A DNA stretch of 64,000 bases from Bosea sp. 685 (GCF_031884435.1 NZ_CP134779.1:4092001-4156000); one strand, 5' to 3'. Shown: positions 36,633 through 44,773, counted from the stretch's first letter. Numbers and translations: made by a program. Notes: a model not told the origin generated them from the letters alone.

Positions 36633-37244
36633 TCAGGCCTTCCAACTCGGGCGCGCTGAGAGCTCAGTGTGCCAGCGGCGGATATGGACGAAATCCTCGG
36701 GCAGCGAAATACGCGAGGGCTTCATGAAGTCGATCGCGATGCCGGCCGTGATATCCGCAACCGTCAGCGTCTCCCCGCAGACGAAGCGGTTGCCGGCGAG
36801 CTGGAGCTCGAGAATCCAGAGATGATCCTCGATCTGCTCGCGATTGGCCTCGGCCCATTCGGGAACCTGATCCTCCAGCTCCGCCATCGAGGGGTGGCTG
36901 TGGCGGAAGACGGCGGAGACGCTGCTGAACAGGCCAAGCTCGACGCGGCGATTCCACATCTCGGCCAGCGCCTGCTGCTTCGGATCGACCCCGAACAGCG
37001 GCGGCTGCGGATGGAGGCTCTCGACATAGCGGCAGATCGCAATGGTCTCGGCCAGCGCGGTGCCGTCGTCGAGCACGAGCACCGGCAGCCGCTGCAGCGG
37101 GTTGATGCGCGTGAAGCTTTCGCTCCTGTGCTCCTTTTTCGCGATATCCACCGGCACGAGCTCGGGCAGAGTCACGCCCTTCTCGGCGAAGAAAATCCGC
37201 ACCCGCCGTGGATTGGGCGCCCGCCCGCCATCATAGAGCTTCAT
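36633..37244 (-). CDS. glutathione S-transferase family protein
   Basis: 203 residues from the ATG at 37244, behind GGGAGGGG. The N-terminal thioredoxin-like domain starts MKLYDGGRAPNPRRVRIFFAEKG, with LPVLVLDDGTALAETIAICRYVE as the cis-Pro and glutathione-contact segment. The C-terminal helical domain contains FVCGETLTVADITAGIAIDF, the N-capping box. The Ser/Pro region APNPRR sits where the catalytic Ser or Cys is found; no Cys is present. The family includes detoxification enzymes. It is first in a run with the secreted paralogs. Confidence 0.88.
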   Translation of the reverse strand: MKLYDGGRAPNPRRVRIFFAEKGVTLPELVPVDIAKKEHRSESFTRINPLQRLPVLVLDDGTALAETIAICRYVESLHPQPPLFGVDPKQQALAEMWNRRVELGLFSSVSAVFRHSHPSMAELEDQVPEWAEANREQIEDHLWILELQLAGNRFVCGETLTVADITAGIAIDFMKPSRISLPEDFVHIRRWHTELSARPSWKA

Positions 37245-37347
37245 CGAAGACCCCTCCCTTTCGCGGGCCGACCCGACCATGGCGAGGCCTTGGCGGTCAA
37301 CAGGATGACGCCATTTCATGATCGATGTTTGGCGATGATTTGAAAAC

Positions 37348-37575
37348 AGCCCTCATCCTGAGGAGCCGCGGCACGCGGCGTCTCGAAGGATGCTCCAGAT
37401 GGTTCGGGAGCCTCTTGGAGCATCCTTCGAGACGCCATTCCTAAGCTGCATCGGCCCGAAAAGTGGGAACCGGTTTTCGGGACAAGCCGATGCAGGATCA
37501 AAGCCCTACAACATCAGGCCGAATACGATATTCTGCCTGATGTTGTAGGGGGAATGGCTCCTCAGGATGAGGGCT
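37348..37575. repeat. palindromic repeat family A, copy 4, with a nested insertion
   Basis: A family A repeat with arms AGCCCTCATCCTGAGG and CCTCAGGATGAGGGCT. The normal few-base loop between CCATTCC and GGAATGG is replaced by 109 bp (37442-37550). Confidence 0.88.
37442..37550. repeat. 109-bp miniature insertion of two hairpins inside repeat A4
   Basis: Hairpin 1 is at 37448-37493 (GCATCGGC...GCCGATGC) around a D-like core GAAAAGTGGGAACCGGTTTTC. Hairpin 2 is at 37504-37550, with 16-bp arms CCCTACAACATCAGGC and GCCTGATGTTGTAGGG. It has no coding potential and no obvious target duplication. Confidence 0.75.
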
Positions 37576-37620
37576 CGCGGAGTTTCCAAACGGCTCTCAG
37601 ATCAGGCCGTCCAGGCACGG

Positions 37621-37759
37621 AACCACACCGTCATCCTGGACAAGCCGCGTCAGCGGCGCAGCTCCGGGATCCATCGTAGAGCCGACTCCTTGATTCAAGA
37701 ATCCGCCCTCCGATGGATCCCGGGAGGCCCTTCGGGCGCCCAGGATGACGGTGCGGTTC
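37621..37759. repeat. palindromic repeat family B, copy 6
   Basis: Arms AACCACACCGTCATCCTGG and CCAGGATGACGGTGCGGTT, with inner GGGATCCATCGTAG and CGATGGATCCCGGG. Confidence 0.88.
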
Positions 37760-37771
37760 CCAAGCGCAACT

Positions 37772-37824
37772 AGCGCAATGCTTTTGCGAAAAACCGGTTC
37801 CCGCTTTTCCGCATCCCGCTCTAC
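37772..37824. repeat. repeat family D, copy 2
   Basis: A core GCGAAAAACCGGTTCCCGC ending in CGCTCTAC, just downstream of the last ABC permease gene. Confidence 0.6.
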
Positions 37825-38624
37825 CGGCCGGCCGAGCGGTGGCGGATCGCGCGCTCCAGCGACAGCAGCCCGCCATTCGCCAGCACCGCGAAGAGCGCCA
37901 GAAACACGCCGATCGCCATGATCGTGTCGAGATCGCCCAGGCCCATCGCGTTGACGGCGGTGAAGCCCAGGCCTCGTTTTGACGCGAACATCTCGCCGAT
38001 CAAGACGCCGAGCAGGCTCAGCGAGAAACCGATCCGGATGCCGGCGACGAGCTCGGGAATGATCGCGGGCAGCACGACGGAGCGCACCGCCTCGAACGCG
38101 CTGAGCCGCATCACCTTGGCCGTGCGCAGATAGACCGGCTTCAATTGGGTGATGGCGTTGCGCGTCAGGAGCGTGATCGGCACGAGCCCATGCATGATGC
38201 CGAAGGCGACCTTCGCCGGCATTCCAAGCCCGAAGATCAGCAGGACCAGCGGATACAGCGTCACCTTCGGCAGCGAGTAGAAGGTCACCAGGATCGGCTC
38301 CATCACCTCGCCCACCGGCCGCAGCAAAGCGAGCACGACGCCGAGCCCGATGCCGAGCACGATCGACAGGACGAGCGCCCAGGCGAAGGCCGTGCCGGTC
38401 TCGACGACGTCGAGCCAGAAGCGGCCGCTCCCCATCAGCACGACGAGCCGCGCCAGGGTCGCGGCGGGCGAACTGATCGCGCCCGATGCGGTGGCAAGGT
38501 GCAGGCCCTGCCAGCACAGGATCAGGACCAGGGCCAGCACGATCGGCGGCACGATGTTTCGCAAGGCTCCGCCTGGCAGGGTTTGGCTCGACAGGGCTTT
38601 GCTCGCCAGGGGTTTGCTCGCCAT
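37821..38624 (-). CDS. ABC transporter permease (NitT/TauT type), subunit 2
   Basis: 267 residues from the ATG at 38624. Six helices follow a short polar N-terminus. It shows the SsuC/TauC-type pattern: SSPAATLARLVVLMGSG, FYSLPKVTLYPLVLLIFGLGMPAKVAFGIMHGLVPI and the EAA loop RTAKVMRLSAFEAVRSVVLPAIIPELVAGIRIGFSLSLLGVLIGEMF. It is last in the marR-nadC operon, 8 bp after the sister permease. Confidence 0.9.
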   Translation of the reverse strand: MASKPLASKALSSQTLPGGALRNIVPPIVLALVLILCWQGLHLATASGAISSPAATLARLVVLMGSGRFWLDVVETGTAFAWALVLSIVLGIGLGVVLALLRPVGEVMEPILVTFYSLPKVTLYPLVLLIFGLGMPAKVAFGIMHGLVPITLLTRNAITQLKPVYLRTAKVMRLSAFEAVRSVVLPAIIPELVAGIRIGFSLSLLGVLIGEMFASKRGLGFTAVNAMGLGDLDTIMAIGVFLALFAVLANGGLLSLERAIRHRSAGR

Positions 38625-38632
38625 CTTGGACC

Positions 38633-39382
38633 TCAGCGGCGCAGGCGCGATTGCAGGCGGCGGTCGAGCCTGTCGAGCGTCATGTTGACGAGCGTGACCG
38701 CGATCACGATCAGCAGCATCAGCCCGTACATCTGCCGGTTCTCGAAATTGTTGTAGGCATAGGCGATGGCGTAGCCGAGCCCGTCGCCCGACAGGATGAA
38801 CTCCGAGGCGATGACGCCGATGAAGGAGTAGGCCACGCTCAGCCGCGCCCCGGTGAAGAAATACGGCGCCGCCGCCGGCAGCTGGATCATGAGCGCGGTC
38901 TTGACCGGCGACAGGCGCATGATCCGGGCGGTGCGCAGCAGCACGGTCGGAATCCGGTCGAGGCCGTTCATCGTGGCGGTGATCATCGCCACGATCGAGA
39001 GCAGCACGGCGATGGCGATGATGGCGGCACTGTTGACGCCGAACAGCACGATGAAGACCGGGTAGAAGATGAAGGTCGGGACGGCGTAGTAGCTGGCGAG
39101 ATAGGGCTCGACCGCGCGCCGCAGAAAATCGCTGGCATGGATCGCGACGCCCAGCACGAACCCCGCCGCAATCGAGATCACGACCGAGATCATCACATTG
39201 GTCAGGGTCAGGGCGATCGCGCGGTTGAACTCGCCCGACCACAGGATGTCGCGGAGGCTGCCGACCATCTCGCTGGGCGGGATGATCACGGTCCTGGCGA
39301 CCCAGCCCAAGGCGCAGGCCAGTTCCAGCGCCAGCACGCAGGCCAGCACGACGGCCAGGGTGACGAGCGCACGATATCTCAT
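38633..39382 (-). CDS. ABC transporter permease (NitT/TauT type), subunit 1
   Basis: 249 residues with six helices. YYAVPTFIFYPVFIVLFGVN and the EAA loop RTARIMRLSPVKTALMIQLPAAAPYFFTGARLSVAYSFIGVIASEFI are typical of aromatic-sulfonate/nitrate-type permeases. Two different permease genes imply a heterodimer. It overlaps the upstream ATPase gene by 4 bp. Confidence 0.9.
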   Translation of the reverse strand: MRYRALVTLAVVLACVLALELACALGWVARTVIIPPSEMVGSLRDILWSGEFNRAIALTLTNVMISVVISIAAGFVLGVAIHASDFLRRAVEPYLASYYAVPTFIFYPVFIVLFGVNSAAIIAIAVLLSIVAMITATMNGLDRIPTVLLRTARIMRLSPVKTALMIQLPAAAPYFFTGARLSVAYSFIGVIASEFILSGDGLGYAIAYAYNNFENRQMYGLMLLIVIAVTLVNMTLDRLDRRLQSRLRR

Positions 39383-40227
39383 CGCGGTCCGGCGCCTTGC
39401 GTCTGCATGTGCTTCATCGTCTCAGTGCGCAGCTTCTCCCAGATCCGGCCGGTCATCTCGCCGAAGCGCGGATCGGCGACGATCCGGCTGTCGCGGTCGC
39501 TGGGCCAGCCGGTCTCGATGATGTCGATGAACAGGCCCGGCCGCGCCGACATCACCCCGACGCGGTCGGCCAGCATCGCGGCCTCGTCCAGCGAATGCGT
39601 GATCAGAAGCACGGTAGCCCTGGTCTCGCGCCAGAGCCGCAACAATTCGTCGCCCATGATCAGCCGGGTCTGCTGGTCGAGCGCGCCGAAGGGCTCGTCG
39701 AGCAGGATCAGCCGCGGCTGCAGCACGAGCGTGCGGGCGATGCAGACGCGCTGCCGCATCCCGCCCGAGAGCTGCGCCGGATAGGATTGCCGGAAATCGC
39801 GCAGGCCCATGAAGCCGACGGCGTAATCGACGCGGCGGTCGATCTCGGCCTGGTCGATACCGGCCCGCTTCAGGCCGAAGGCGACATTGGCCTCGACCGT
39901 CAGCCAGGGAAACGAGGCGTCCTCCTGGAAGACGACGCCGATGCCATCGGGCACGCCGGCGATCGGCTTGCCCTCGAAGCTCGCCGTGCCTTCGCTGGGC
40001 GGGTTCAGCCCCGCCAGCACGTCGAGCAGCGTCGATTTTCCGCAGCCCGACGGGCCGACGACCGAGAAGAACTCGCCCTGCCGGAGGTCGAGATCGATCG
40101 GCCCCAGCGCATGCAGCGTCTTAGCCCCGCCGGGGAAGCGGTAATGGCGCGTCACGCCCCTGAGGCTCGCGGCCGGCGGCTCCGCGGCTTTCGGCGCGTC
40201 GCGTGACGCCATGGCCAGGACCGTCAT
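39379..40227 (-). CDS. ABC transporter ATP-binding protein (NitT/TauT type)
   Basis: 282 residues from the ATG at 40227. Walker A is GPSGCGKST, the Q-loop is in GVVFQEDASFPWLTV, the signature is LSGGMRQR, Walker B is LILLDEPFGALD and the switch His is in LLITHSLDEA. The FxWLTV segment after the Q-loop is typical of the nitrate/sulfonate/bicarbonate group. It overlaps the binding-protein gene by 4 bp (ATGA) and the permease by 4 bp. Confidence 0.95.
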   Translation of the reverse strand: MTVLAMASRDAPKAAEPPAASLRGVTRHYRFPGGAKTLHALGPIDLDLRQGEFFSVVGPSGCGKSTLLDVLAGLNPPSEGTASFEGKPIAGVPDGIGVVFQEDASFPWLTVEANVAFGLKRAGIDQAEIDRRVDYAVGFMGLRDFRQSYPAQLSGGMRQRVCIARTLVLQPRLILLDEPFGALDQQTRLIMGDELLRLWRETRATVLLITHSLDEAAMLADRVGVMSARPGLFIDIIETGWPSDRDSRIVADPRFGEMTGRIWEKLRTETMKHMQTQGAGPR

Positions 40228-41213
40228 TGGTCGGCCTTGAGGTCGGCCGGCAGGAAGGAGCGGTCGATCAGCGCCCCCCAATCCGGCAGGGCCGATATCT
40301 CGCCGACGAGCTTGAGGCCCTCGCCGATCCGGTTCAGCTCGGCCATGCTGAAGGCGCCCTCGCTCCACATCTGCGGCTCGATCATGTTCAGCATCGCGAC
40401 CTTGGCTAGGACCGGGTCCATGTTGAACTGCTTGGCGACCATGTCGGAGGCGGCTTCCGGCGCGCGGTAGATCGCCTGCACGCCCATGCGGCGGCCGGCG
40501 ATCAGGGCCTTCAGCTGCTCAGGGTTGGCCTTGGCGAAGTCGCGGGTGGTGATGCCGACCGAGGTCGTCATCGCCGGCAGCAGGCCTTTCGCCGCGATCA
40601 CCGTGCGGTAGCGGTCCTTGCGCAGGATCGAGAGCGGCTCGATCAGGACGGCAGCCGAGACGGCTCCCTGCTCCAGCATGGTCAGCCCCTGCGTATAGCC
40701 GCCGGACGCGATGCGCTGGATCTTCGAGGCGTCGATGCCTTTCGCCGCCAGCTCCATCAGGAAGACCATTTCGGAGGTCGATTTCGGCGAGGTGATCGCG
40801 ACCTTCTTGCCGATGAGGTCCTCGAGGCTCTTGATCTCCGAATTCGGCATCGTCACCAGGCTGGCCTCGGCGACCGTGCGGGTGCCGGAATGGATCAGCA
40901 CGACCGGCAGCCCCTGCCTGGCGGCCGCCAGCGCTGCGGCCGTGGCGACCTCGCCATAGGGCACATCGCTCGCCAGGATGTTGCGAACGCTCGTGCCGCC
41001 GCCGCCCGAGCCGACCACGCCGGTCACATCGATGCCGGCCTTCTTGAAATCGCCCTGCTCGATTGCAACAGCCACGGGAGCGCCATAGAGGCTGGCGCCC
41101 CATTGCGTGATCGAGATTTCGACCGCGCCGGCCGCGCCGGACAGGATCGACGTCGCGGCGAAGGCGAGCGCCCCCACCAGGGATCGAGCGCTCCTGCGTG
41201 TCCTGAAAGCCAT
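40224..41213 (-). CDS. ABC transporter substrate-binding protein (NitT/TauT type)
   Basis: 329 residues. The leader RRSARSLVGALAFAATSILSGAAGA is a Sec or weak Tat signal. The mature fold starts VEISITQWGASLYGAPVAVAIEQGDFKKAGIDVTGVVGSGGGGTSVRNIL, the NMT1/SsuA-like lobe, with LEDLIGKKVAITSPKSTSEMVFLMELAAKGID. Such proteins bind sulfonates, nitrate, pyrimidines, phthalate or other aromatic acids. Context (nadC, MarR) suggests a pyridine carboxylate or nucleobase-like ligand; that is inference. It begins 115 bp after the fusion gene. Confidence 0.9.
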   Translation of the reverse strand: MAFRTRRSARSLVGALAFAATSILSGAAGAVEISITQWGASLYGAPVAVAIEQGDFKKAGIDVTGVVGSGGGGTSVRNILASDVPYGEVATAAALAAARQGLPVVLIHSGTRTVAEASLVTMPNSEIKSLEDLIGKKVAITSPKSTSEMVFLMELAAKGIDASKIQRIASGGYTQGLTMLEQGAVSAAVLIEPLSILRKDRYRTVIAAKGLLPAMTTSVGITTRDFAKANPEQLKALIAGRRMGVQAIYRAPEAASDMVAKQFNMDPVLAKVAMLNMIEPQMWSEGAFSMAELNRIGEGLKLVGEISALPDWGALIDRSFLPADLKADQ

Positions 41214-41270
41214 ACGATTTCTCCCGAAAATCGCCGCCCGTGCTCCGAAAGGGGAGGACGCAGCCGCAGT

Positions 41271-41321
41271 TGGATAGCCAAGATTCGTGGATAGCGAAAA
41301 CGCGTGGATAGCCTAGATTCG
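41271..41321 (-). repeat. three tandem 17-bp repeats upstream of the binding-protein gene
   Basis: TGGATAGCCAAGATTCG, TGGATAGCGAAAACGCG and TGGATAGCCTAGATTCG run head to tail in the gap between the fusion gene and the ABC genes. They could be regulator sites or a slipped duplication. Confidence 0.75.
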
Positions 41322-41328
41322 GCCGTGC

Positions 41329-43380
41329 TCAGACTGTCTCGAAAACCTCGCTCAGCGTGATGCCCGATCGTCTCGACGACAATTCGACGGCCGCGTCCAG
41401 ATCGGCCGCTCCCGTCGCGTGAATGGTGTAGAGCGCCCCGCCGGCCGCGACGCGCTGTCCGACCGATGTCGCAAGATCGATGCCTGCCGCCTTGACCGCC
41501 GGCGCGCCGGCGCTGCGCGCGACGCCGGCCAGTTGCCAGCCGTCGATGGCGGTGACGCGGCCCGCCTGCGCAGCCCGCACGACATGGGTCAGGGGGCCGG
41601 GCTCGATCCGGTCTGTGCGTCCCTGCGCCGCCACGATGCGCTCGAAGCGGTCGCGCGCCGCGCCCGACGCCAGCAGCGCCTCGGCCCGCGCCCGTCCGCG
41701 CGTGGTATCGCCGATTGCGGGATCGAAGGACAGGATCTCCGCGGCGAAGGTCAGGGCCTTCTCGCGCAGATCGCTGGGAGCCGCCGGGTCGCAATCCAGC
41801 ACCAGGCCGACATCGCGCAGCTCCAAAGCGGGCCCGATGCCGCGGCCGATTGCGCTGCTGCCGTCGGTGGCCAGCGCGCGCACCGTGAGGCCGAGCCCGG
41901 CGCCGACCAGCTCGAAGACGCGGCAGAGTTCCCGGGCGTCAGTCAGGGTCTTCAGCTTGGCGTTGGGGCCGTAGGGACAATCGACCACGACATGGGTCGA
42001 TCCCGCGGTCCATTTCTTCGACATGATCGAGGCGACCGACCAGCGGTTGCTGTCGAGGCCGAGCGGCCGCGTGATCGCATTGACCACGTCATCGAGCGCG
42101 GAATGGTTGAGCCGGCCGTTCCAGGCGATGCAGGCGCCGGTCTGACGCACGACGCGGGCGACATCGGCAGCATTCAGGTCGACCCGGCAGGCGGCTTCCA
42201 TCGCATCGGCCGTGCCCGATGCCGAGGTGATGGCGCGCGACGAGGTTTTTGGCATCAGCAGCCCGTGGGCGGCGACGATCGGGACCACGATCAGAGTGAT
42301 GCGGCTGCCGGGAATACCGCCGAGCGAATGCTTGTCGACGACGATCGGCGCGTCCCAGGCGATCCTGGCCATGAAGCGGCAGCGCGCCTGGGCGACGGCG
42401 ACGACCTCGGTATCGTCGAGGTTCTGGATCGTCTTGACCAGGAAGGCCGAAACCTCGCTCTCGGGGTAGCGATCCTCGACGATGTCGCGAAACAGCGTCT
42501 CGTATTCATCGGCGCAGAGGCGCCCGCCATCGATCTTGCGGCAGAGCAGCGCGCGGCTGCCGGGTGTCGGCGTGCGCCTGATCGACACCCTATGGCCCTC
42601 GGGCAGCGACAGCGTATCAAAGGCCTCGGCCGAGAGGCCGATCTCGTCATCGCCGAGAAGCGTCGCCGGCTCGACCATGCTGACCGCGGCCCGCACGCTA
42701 CGCCCGGCCGCCATGAGCTCGATGCGCCCGCTGCCCGCATAGGTCGCGGCCGGCACCGCGCTGCTGTCTTGCGGCAAGAACGCCATGTTGGCGCGCCCCG
42801 CATGGATCGGCATGCGCCGCAGTGCCATGCGCGCGGCGGCGGTCTCGATCACTGCGACAAGTTGCTCGATCCCGGCCTCGACGCTCGTATCATTGGCGAC
42901 CGTCAGGACCTCGATCCCCTCCGGCAGTGGATCGGGGCTGCGGTCGAGGCGTCGGTCGATCTCGGCTGCGCTCTCGCGGCCACGCGCAAGGATGCGCTCC
43001 CGCAGCCTGGCGCGTGGCGCCGTGATCTCGACGACGACGAGGCGCGGCACGATGTCCTTGAGCCCCGCCAAGGCCCCCCGCGAGCCATTGGCGACGACAT
43101 GGCGCCCGGCCTCCAGCTCGGCGCGCAGCTGGATCGGCAGCCCATAGCTCAGCCCATGCGCCTGCCAGCGGTGCAGGAAGCCGCCGGCTGCGACACGGCG
43201 TTCGAACTCTTCGGCAGAGACGGGCTCGTGATCCTCACCCGGCCCTTCCGCGCGCGTGATGGCCCGCCGGCAGGCGACATAGCGGCCCGACGCTGCAAGG
43301 GTGGTCATCGCGCCGGCGATCAGCGTGTCCTTTCCGACACCGCTCGCACCAACAATGACGAAGAGAATGCCGGGTTTCAT
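41329..43380 (-). CDS. fusion of ribose 1,5-bisphosphate phosphokinase (PhnN) and an AMP-phosphorylase/thymidine-phosphorylase-family domain
   Basis: 683 residues in one uninterrupted frame. Residues 1 to about 188 are PhnN-like: Walker A GASGVGKDTL (Lys17), RRAITRAEGPGEDHEPVSAEEF, and the Arg-rich lid RLRERILARGRESAAEIDRRL. Residues about 190-683 match archaeal-type AMP phosphorylase in length and order: an N-terminal beta domain, KIDGGRL, then KHSLGGIPGSRITL (350-363), PKTSSRAITSASGTAD (377-392), SIMSKKWTAGSTHVVVDCPYGP and the C-terminal domain. Known reactions: nucleotide monophosphate plus Pi gives base plus ribose 1,5-bisphosphate; PhnN then makes PRPP. The two active sites are consecutive, so channelling is likely. 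It starts 22 bp after nadC. No phn C-P lyase genes are nearby. Confidence 0.9.
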   Translation of the reverse strand: MKPGILFVIVGASGVGKDTLIAGAMTTLAASGRYVACRRAITRAEGPGEDHEPVSAEEFERRVAAGGFLHRWQAHGLSYGLPIQLRAELEAGRHVVANGSRGALAGLKDIVPRLVVVEITAPRARLRERILARGRESAAEIDRRLDRSPDPLPEGIEVLTVANDTSVEAGIEQLVAVIETAAARMALRRMPIHAGRANMAFLPQDSSAVPAATYAGSGRIELMAAGRSVRAAVSMVEPATLLGDDEIGLSAEAFDTLSLPEGHRVSIRRTPTPGSRALLCRKIDGGRLCADEYETLFRDIVEDRYPESEVSAFLVKTIQNLDDTEVVAVAQARCRFMARIAWDAPIVVDKHSLGGIPGSRITLIVVPIVAAHGLLMPKTSSRAITSASGTADAMEAACRVDLNAADVARVVRQTGACIAWNGRLNHSALDDVVNAITRPLGLDSNRWSVASIMSKKWTAGSTHVVVDCPYGPNAKLKTLTDARELCRVFELVGAGLGLTVRALATDGSSAIGRGIGPALELRDVGLVLDCDPAAPSDLREKALTFAAEILSFDPAIGDTTRGRARAEALLASGAARDRFERIVAAQGRTDRIEPGPLTHVVRAAQAGRVTAIDGWQLAGVARSAGAPAVKAAGIDLATSVGQRVAAGGALYTIHATGAADLDAAVELSSRRSGITLSEVFETV

Positions 43381-43402
43381 CGGGTTTCGTCCGCCGGCCT
43401 CG

Positions 43403-44239
43403 TCAGCGCGGCTCGTCGAGACCGATATCGACCGCCGGCGCCGATTGCAGCGGCCGGCTCGTCGAGACGTAGTCGACGCCGGTCTCGGCGATCGCTGCGA
43501 TCGTATCGAGCCTGATCCCGCCCGAGGCCTCCAGCGCCGCCCGGCCAGCGACGAAGAGAACGGCTTCGCGCATCGCCGGGATCGCCATATTGTCGAGCAT
43601 GATCACATCGGCGCCTGCCGCCAACGCCTCGCGGACCTGCTCCATCCGGTCGCATTCGACCTCGATCTTGGTCAGTGCCGGAACCTTCAGCTTCGCCCGG
43701 CGAACCGCCTCGGTGATGCTGCCGCAGACCGCGATGTGGTTGTCCTTGAGCATCACGCCATTATCGAGGCCGAGCCGGTGATTGAGCGCGCCGCCGCAGG
43801 CGGAGGCATGCTTCTCCAGCATCCGCAGGCCCGGCGTCGTCTTGCGGGTATCGAGCAGTCGCGCCTTGGTGTGGGCGATGGCGGCGGCATATTTCGCGGT
43901 CTCGGTGGCGATGCCCGACAGGCGCTGGACGATGTTGAGCGCCACGCGCTCGGCGGTGAGCAGGGCCTGGGCCGGCCCGCTGACGATCATCAGCACCGCG
44001 CCCTTGTCGACGGCTTGTCCGTCCTCGACCTTCAGCTCCACCTGGCAGGACGGCTCGTAGCGCGTGAAGACGGCGGCGGCGACCTCGATGCCGGCGACCG
44101 TGATCGGCTCGCGCGCATTCATGTGAAAGGTGGCGCGGGCCTTCGGATCGATCATCAGCTGGGCAGTCAGGTCGAAGAAGCCGATGTCCTCCGCCAGCCA
44201 GAGGTCGATCATGCGAAGTGCGGAGAAGCGGTCATACAT
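43403..44239 (-). CDS. nadC: nicotinate-nucleotide pyrophosphorylase (quinolinate phosphoribosyltransferase)
   Basis: 278 residues. It converts quinolinate plus PRPP to nicotinate mononucleotide, CO2 and PPi. The signatures are intact: AEDIGFFDLTAQLMI, AERVALNIVQRLSGIAT, LDTRKTTPGLRMLEKHASACGGALNHRLGL, MLKDNHI, IEVECD, DVIMLDN and ALEASGGI. No nadA or nadB is beside it; instead it lies between a MarR regulator (51 bp upstream) and the PhnN/phosphorylase fusion, so it is probably not simply the housekeeping NAD gene. ModD, a NadC paralog of molybdate loci, is a less likely alternative because no mod genes are present. Confidence 0.92.
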   Translation of the reverse strand: MYDRFSALRMIDLWLAEDIGFFDLTAQLMIDPKARATFHMNAREPITVAGIEVAAAVFTRYEPSCQVELKVEDGQAVDKGAVLMIVSGPAQALLTAERVALNIVQRLSGIATETAKYAAAIAHTKARLLDTRKTTPGLRMLEKHASACGGALNHRLGLDNGVMLKDNHIAVCGSITEAVRRAKLKVPALTKIEVECDRMEQVREALAAGADVIMLDNMAIPAMREAVLFVAGRAALEASGGIRLDTIAAIAETGVDYVSTSRPLQSAPAVDIGLDEPR

Positions 44240-44290
44240 GCGTCTTGCCTCACGATGATGCGAACGGGTTGGATGCGAACGGGTTGCGTA

Positions 44291-44773
44291 TCAGAACATT
44301 TTCCGGAGAACGAAGATCGCCGCCGCCTGCTCGGCGGGATTGAGCTCCGCCAGGGTGCGTTGCGTGATGTCGCGCGCACGGGGGATCATCTCATCGAGTA
44401 AAGCCCGCCCCGCCGGCGTGATCGCGACCAGGACCTTGCGGGCGTCCTGGCGGTCCTTATCGAGGGTGATGCAGCCGCGCGCATGCAGGCGCTCGAGAAT
44501 GCCGCGGATCGTGCCCTGGTCGATCGCGGTGGCGGCGATGAGATCCTTCTGGGAGGCCTGGCCCTGGCGCTCGAGGGCGCACAAGGTCGCAAACTGGACC
44601 GCGGTCATCTGCGCGTCGCCGATATGCTCCTGGAAGATCGCGAGATGTCGGTGATAGGCGCGCCGCAGCAGGTAGCCGATCTGCTCGGTGACGTCGTAAG
44701 GCTCAGGCAGCGTAGCGCGGGCCGCGCTTTCGGCGGCTTCATGCACCGGTCCCGACTGTCCTGACGCGAGCAT
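44291..44773 (-). CDS. MarR-family regulator resembling nicotinate-responsive NicR
   Basis: 160 residues from the ATG at 44773, behind GGAAGGA; a GTG at 44800 would add nine. The winged helix reads ALERQGQASQKDLIAATAIDQGTIRGILERLHARGCITLDKDRQDARKVLVAITPAGRALL. From memory, the frame YDVTEQIGYLLRRAYHRHLAIFQ and the end LNPAEQAAAIFVLRKMF are like NicR of nicotinate-degrading Pseudomonas; no alignment was run. It is first in the operon with nadC and the transporter, with a palindrome upstream, so it is probably the operon's ligand-controlled repressor. Confidence 0.9.
   Translation of the reverse strand: MLASGQSGPVHEAAESAARATLPEPYDVTEQIGYLLRRAYHRHLAIFQEHIGDAQMTAVQFATLCALERQGQASQKDLIAATAIDQGTIRGILERLHARGCITLDKDRQDARKVLVAITPAGRALLDEMIPRARDITQRTLAELNPAEQAAAIFVLRKMF

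Noticed and set aside
37821..39242. One long permease covering both ABC permease genes
   Set aside because: The left part of that frame is a shadow of the sister permease; each gene has its own start and six helices.
41419..43515. A 698-codon open frame antisense to the PhnN/phosphorylase fusion
   Set aside because: The low-complexity charged sequence has no domain; the opposite strand matches two enzyme families over the full length.
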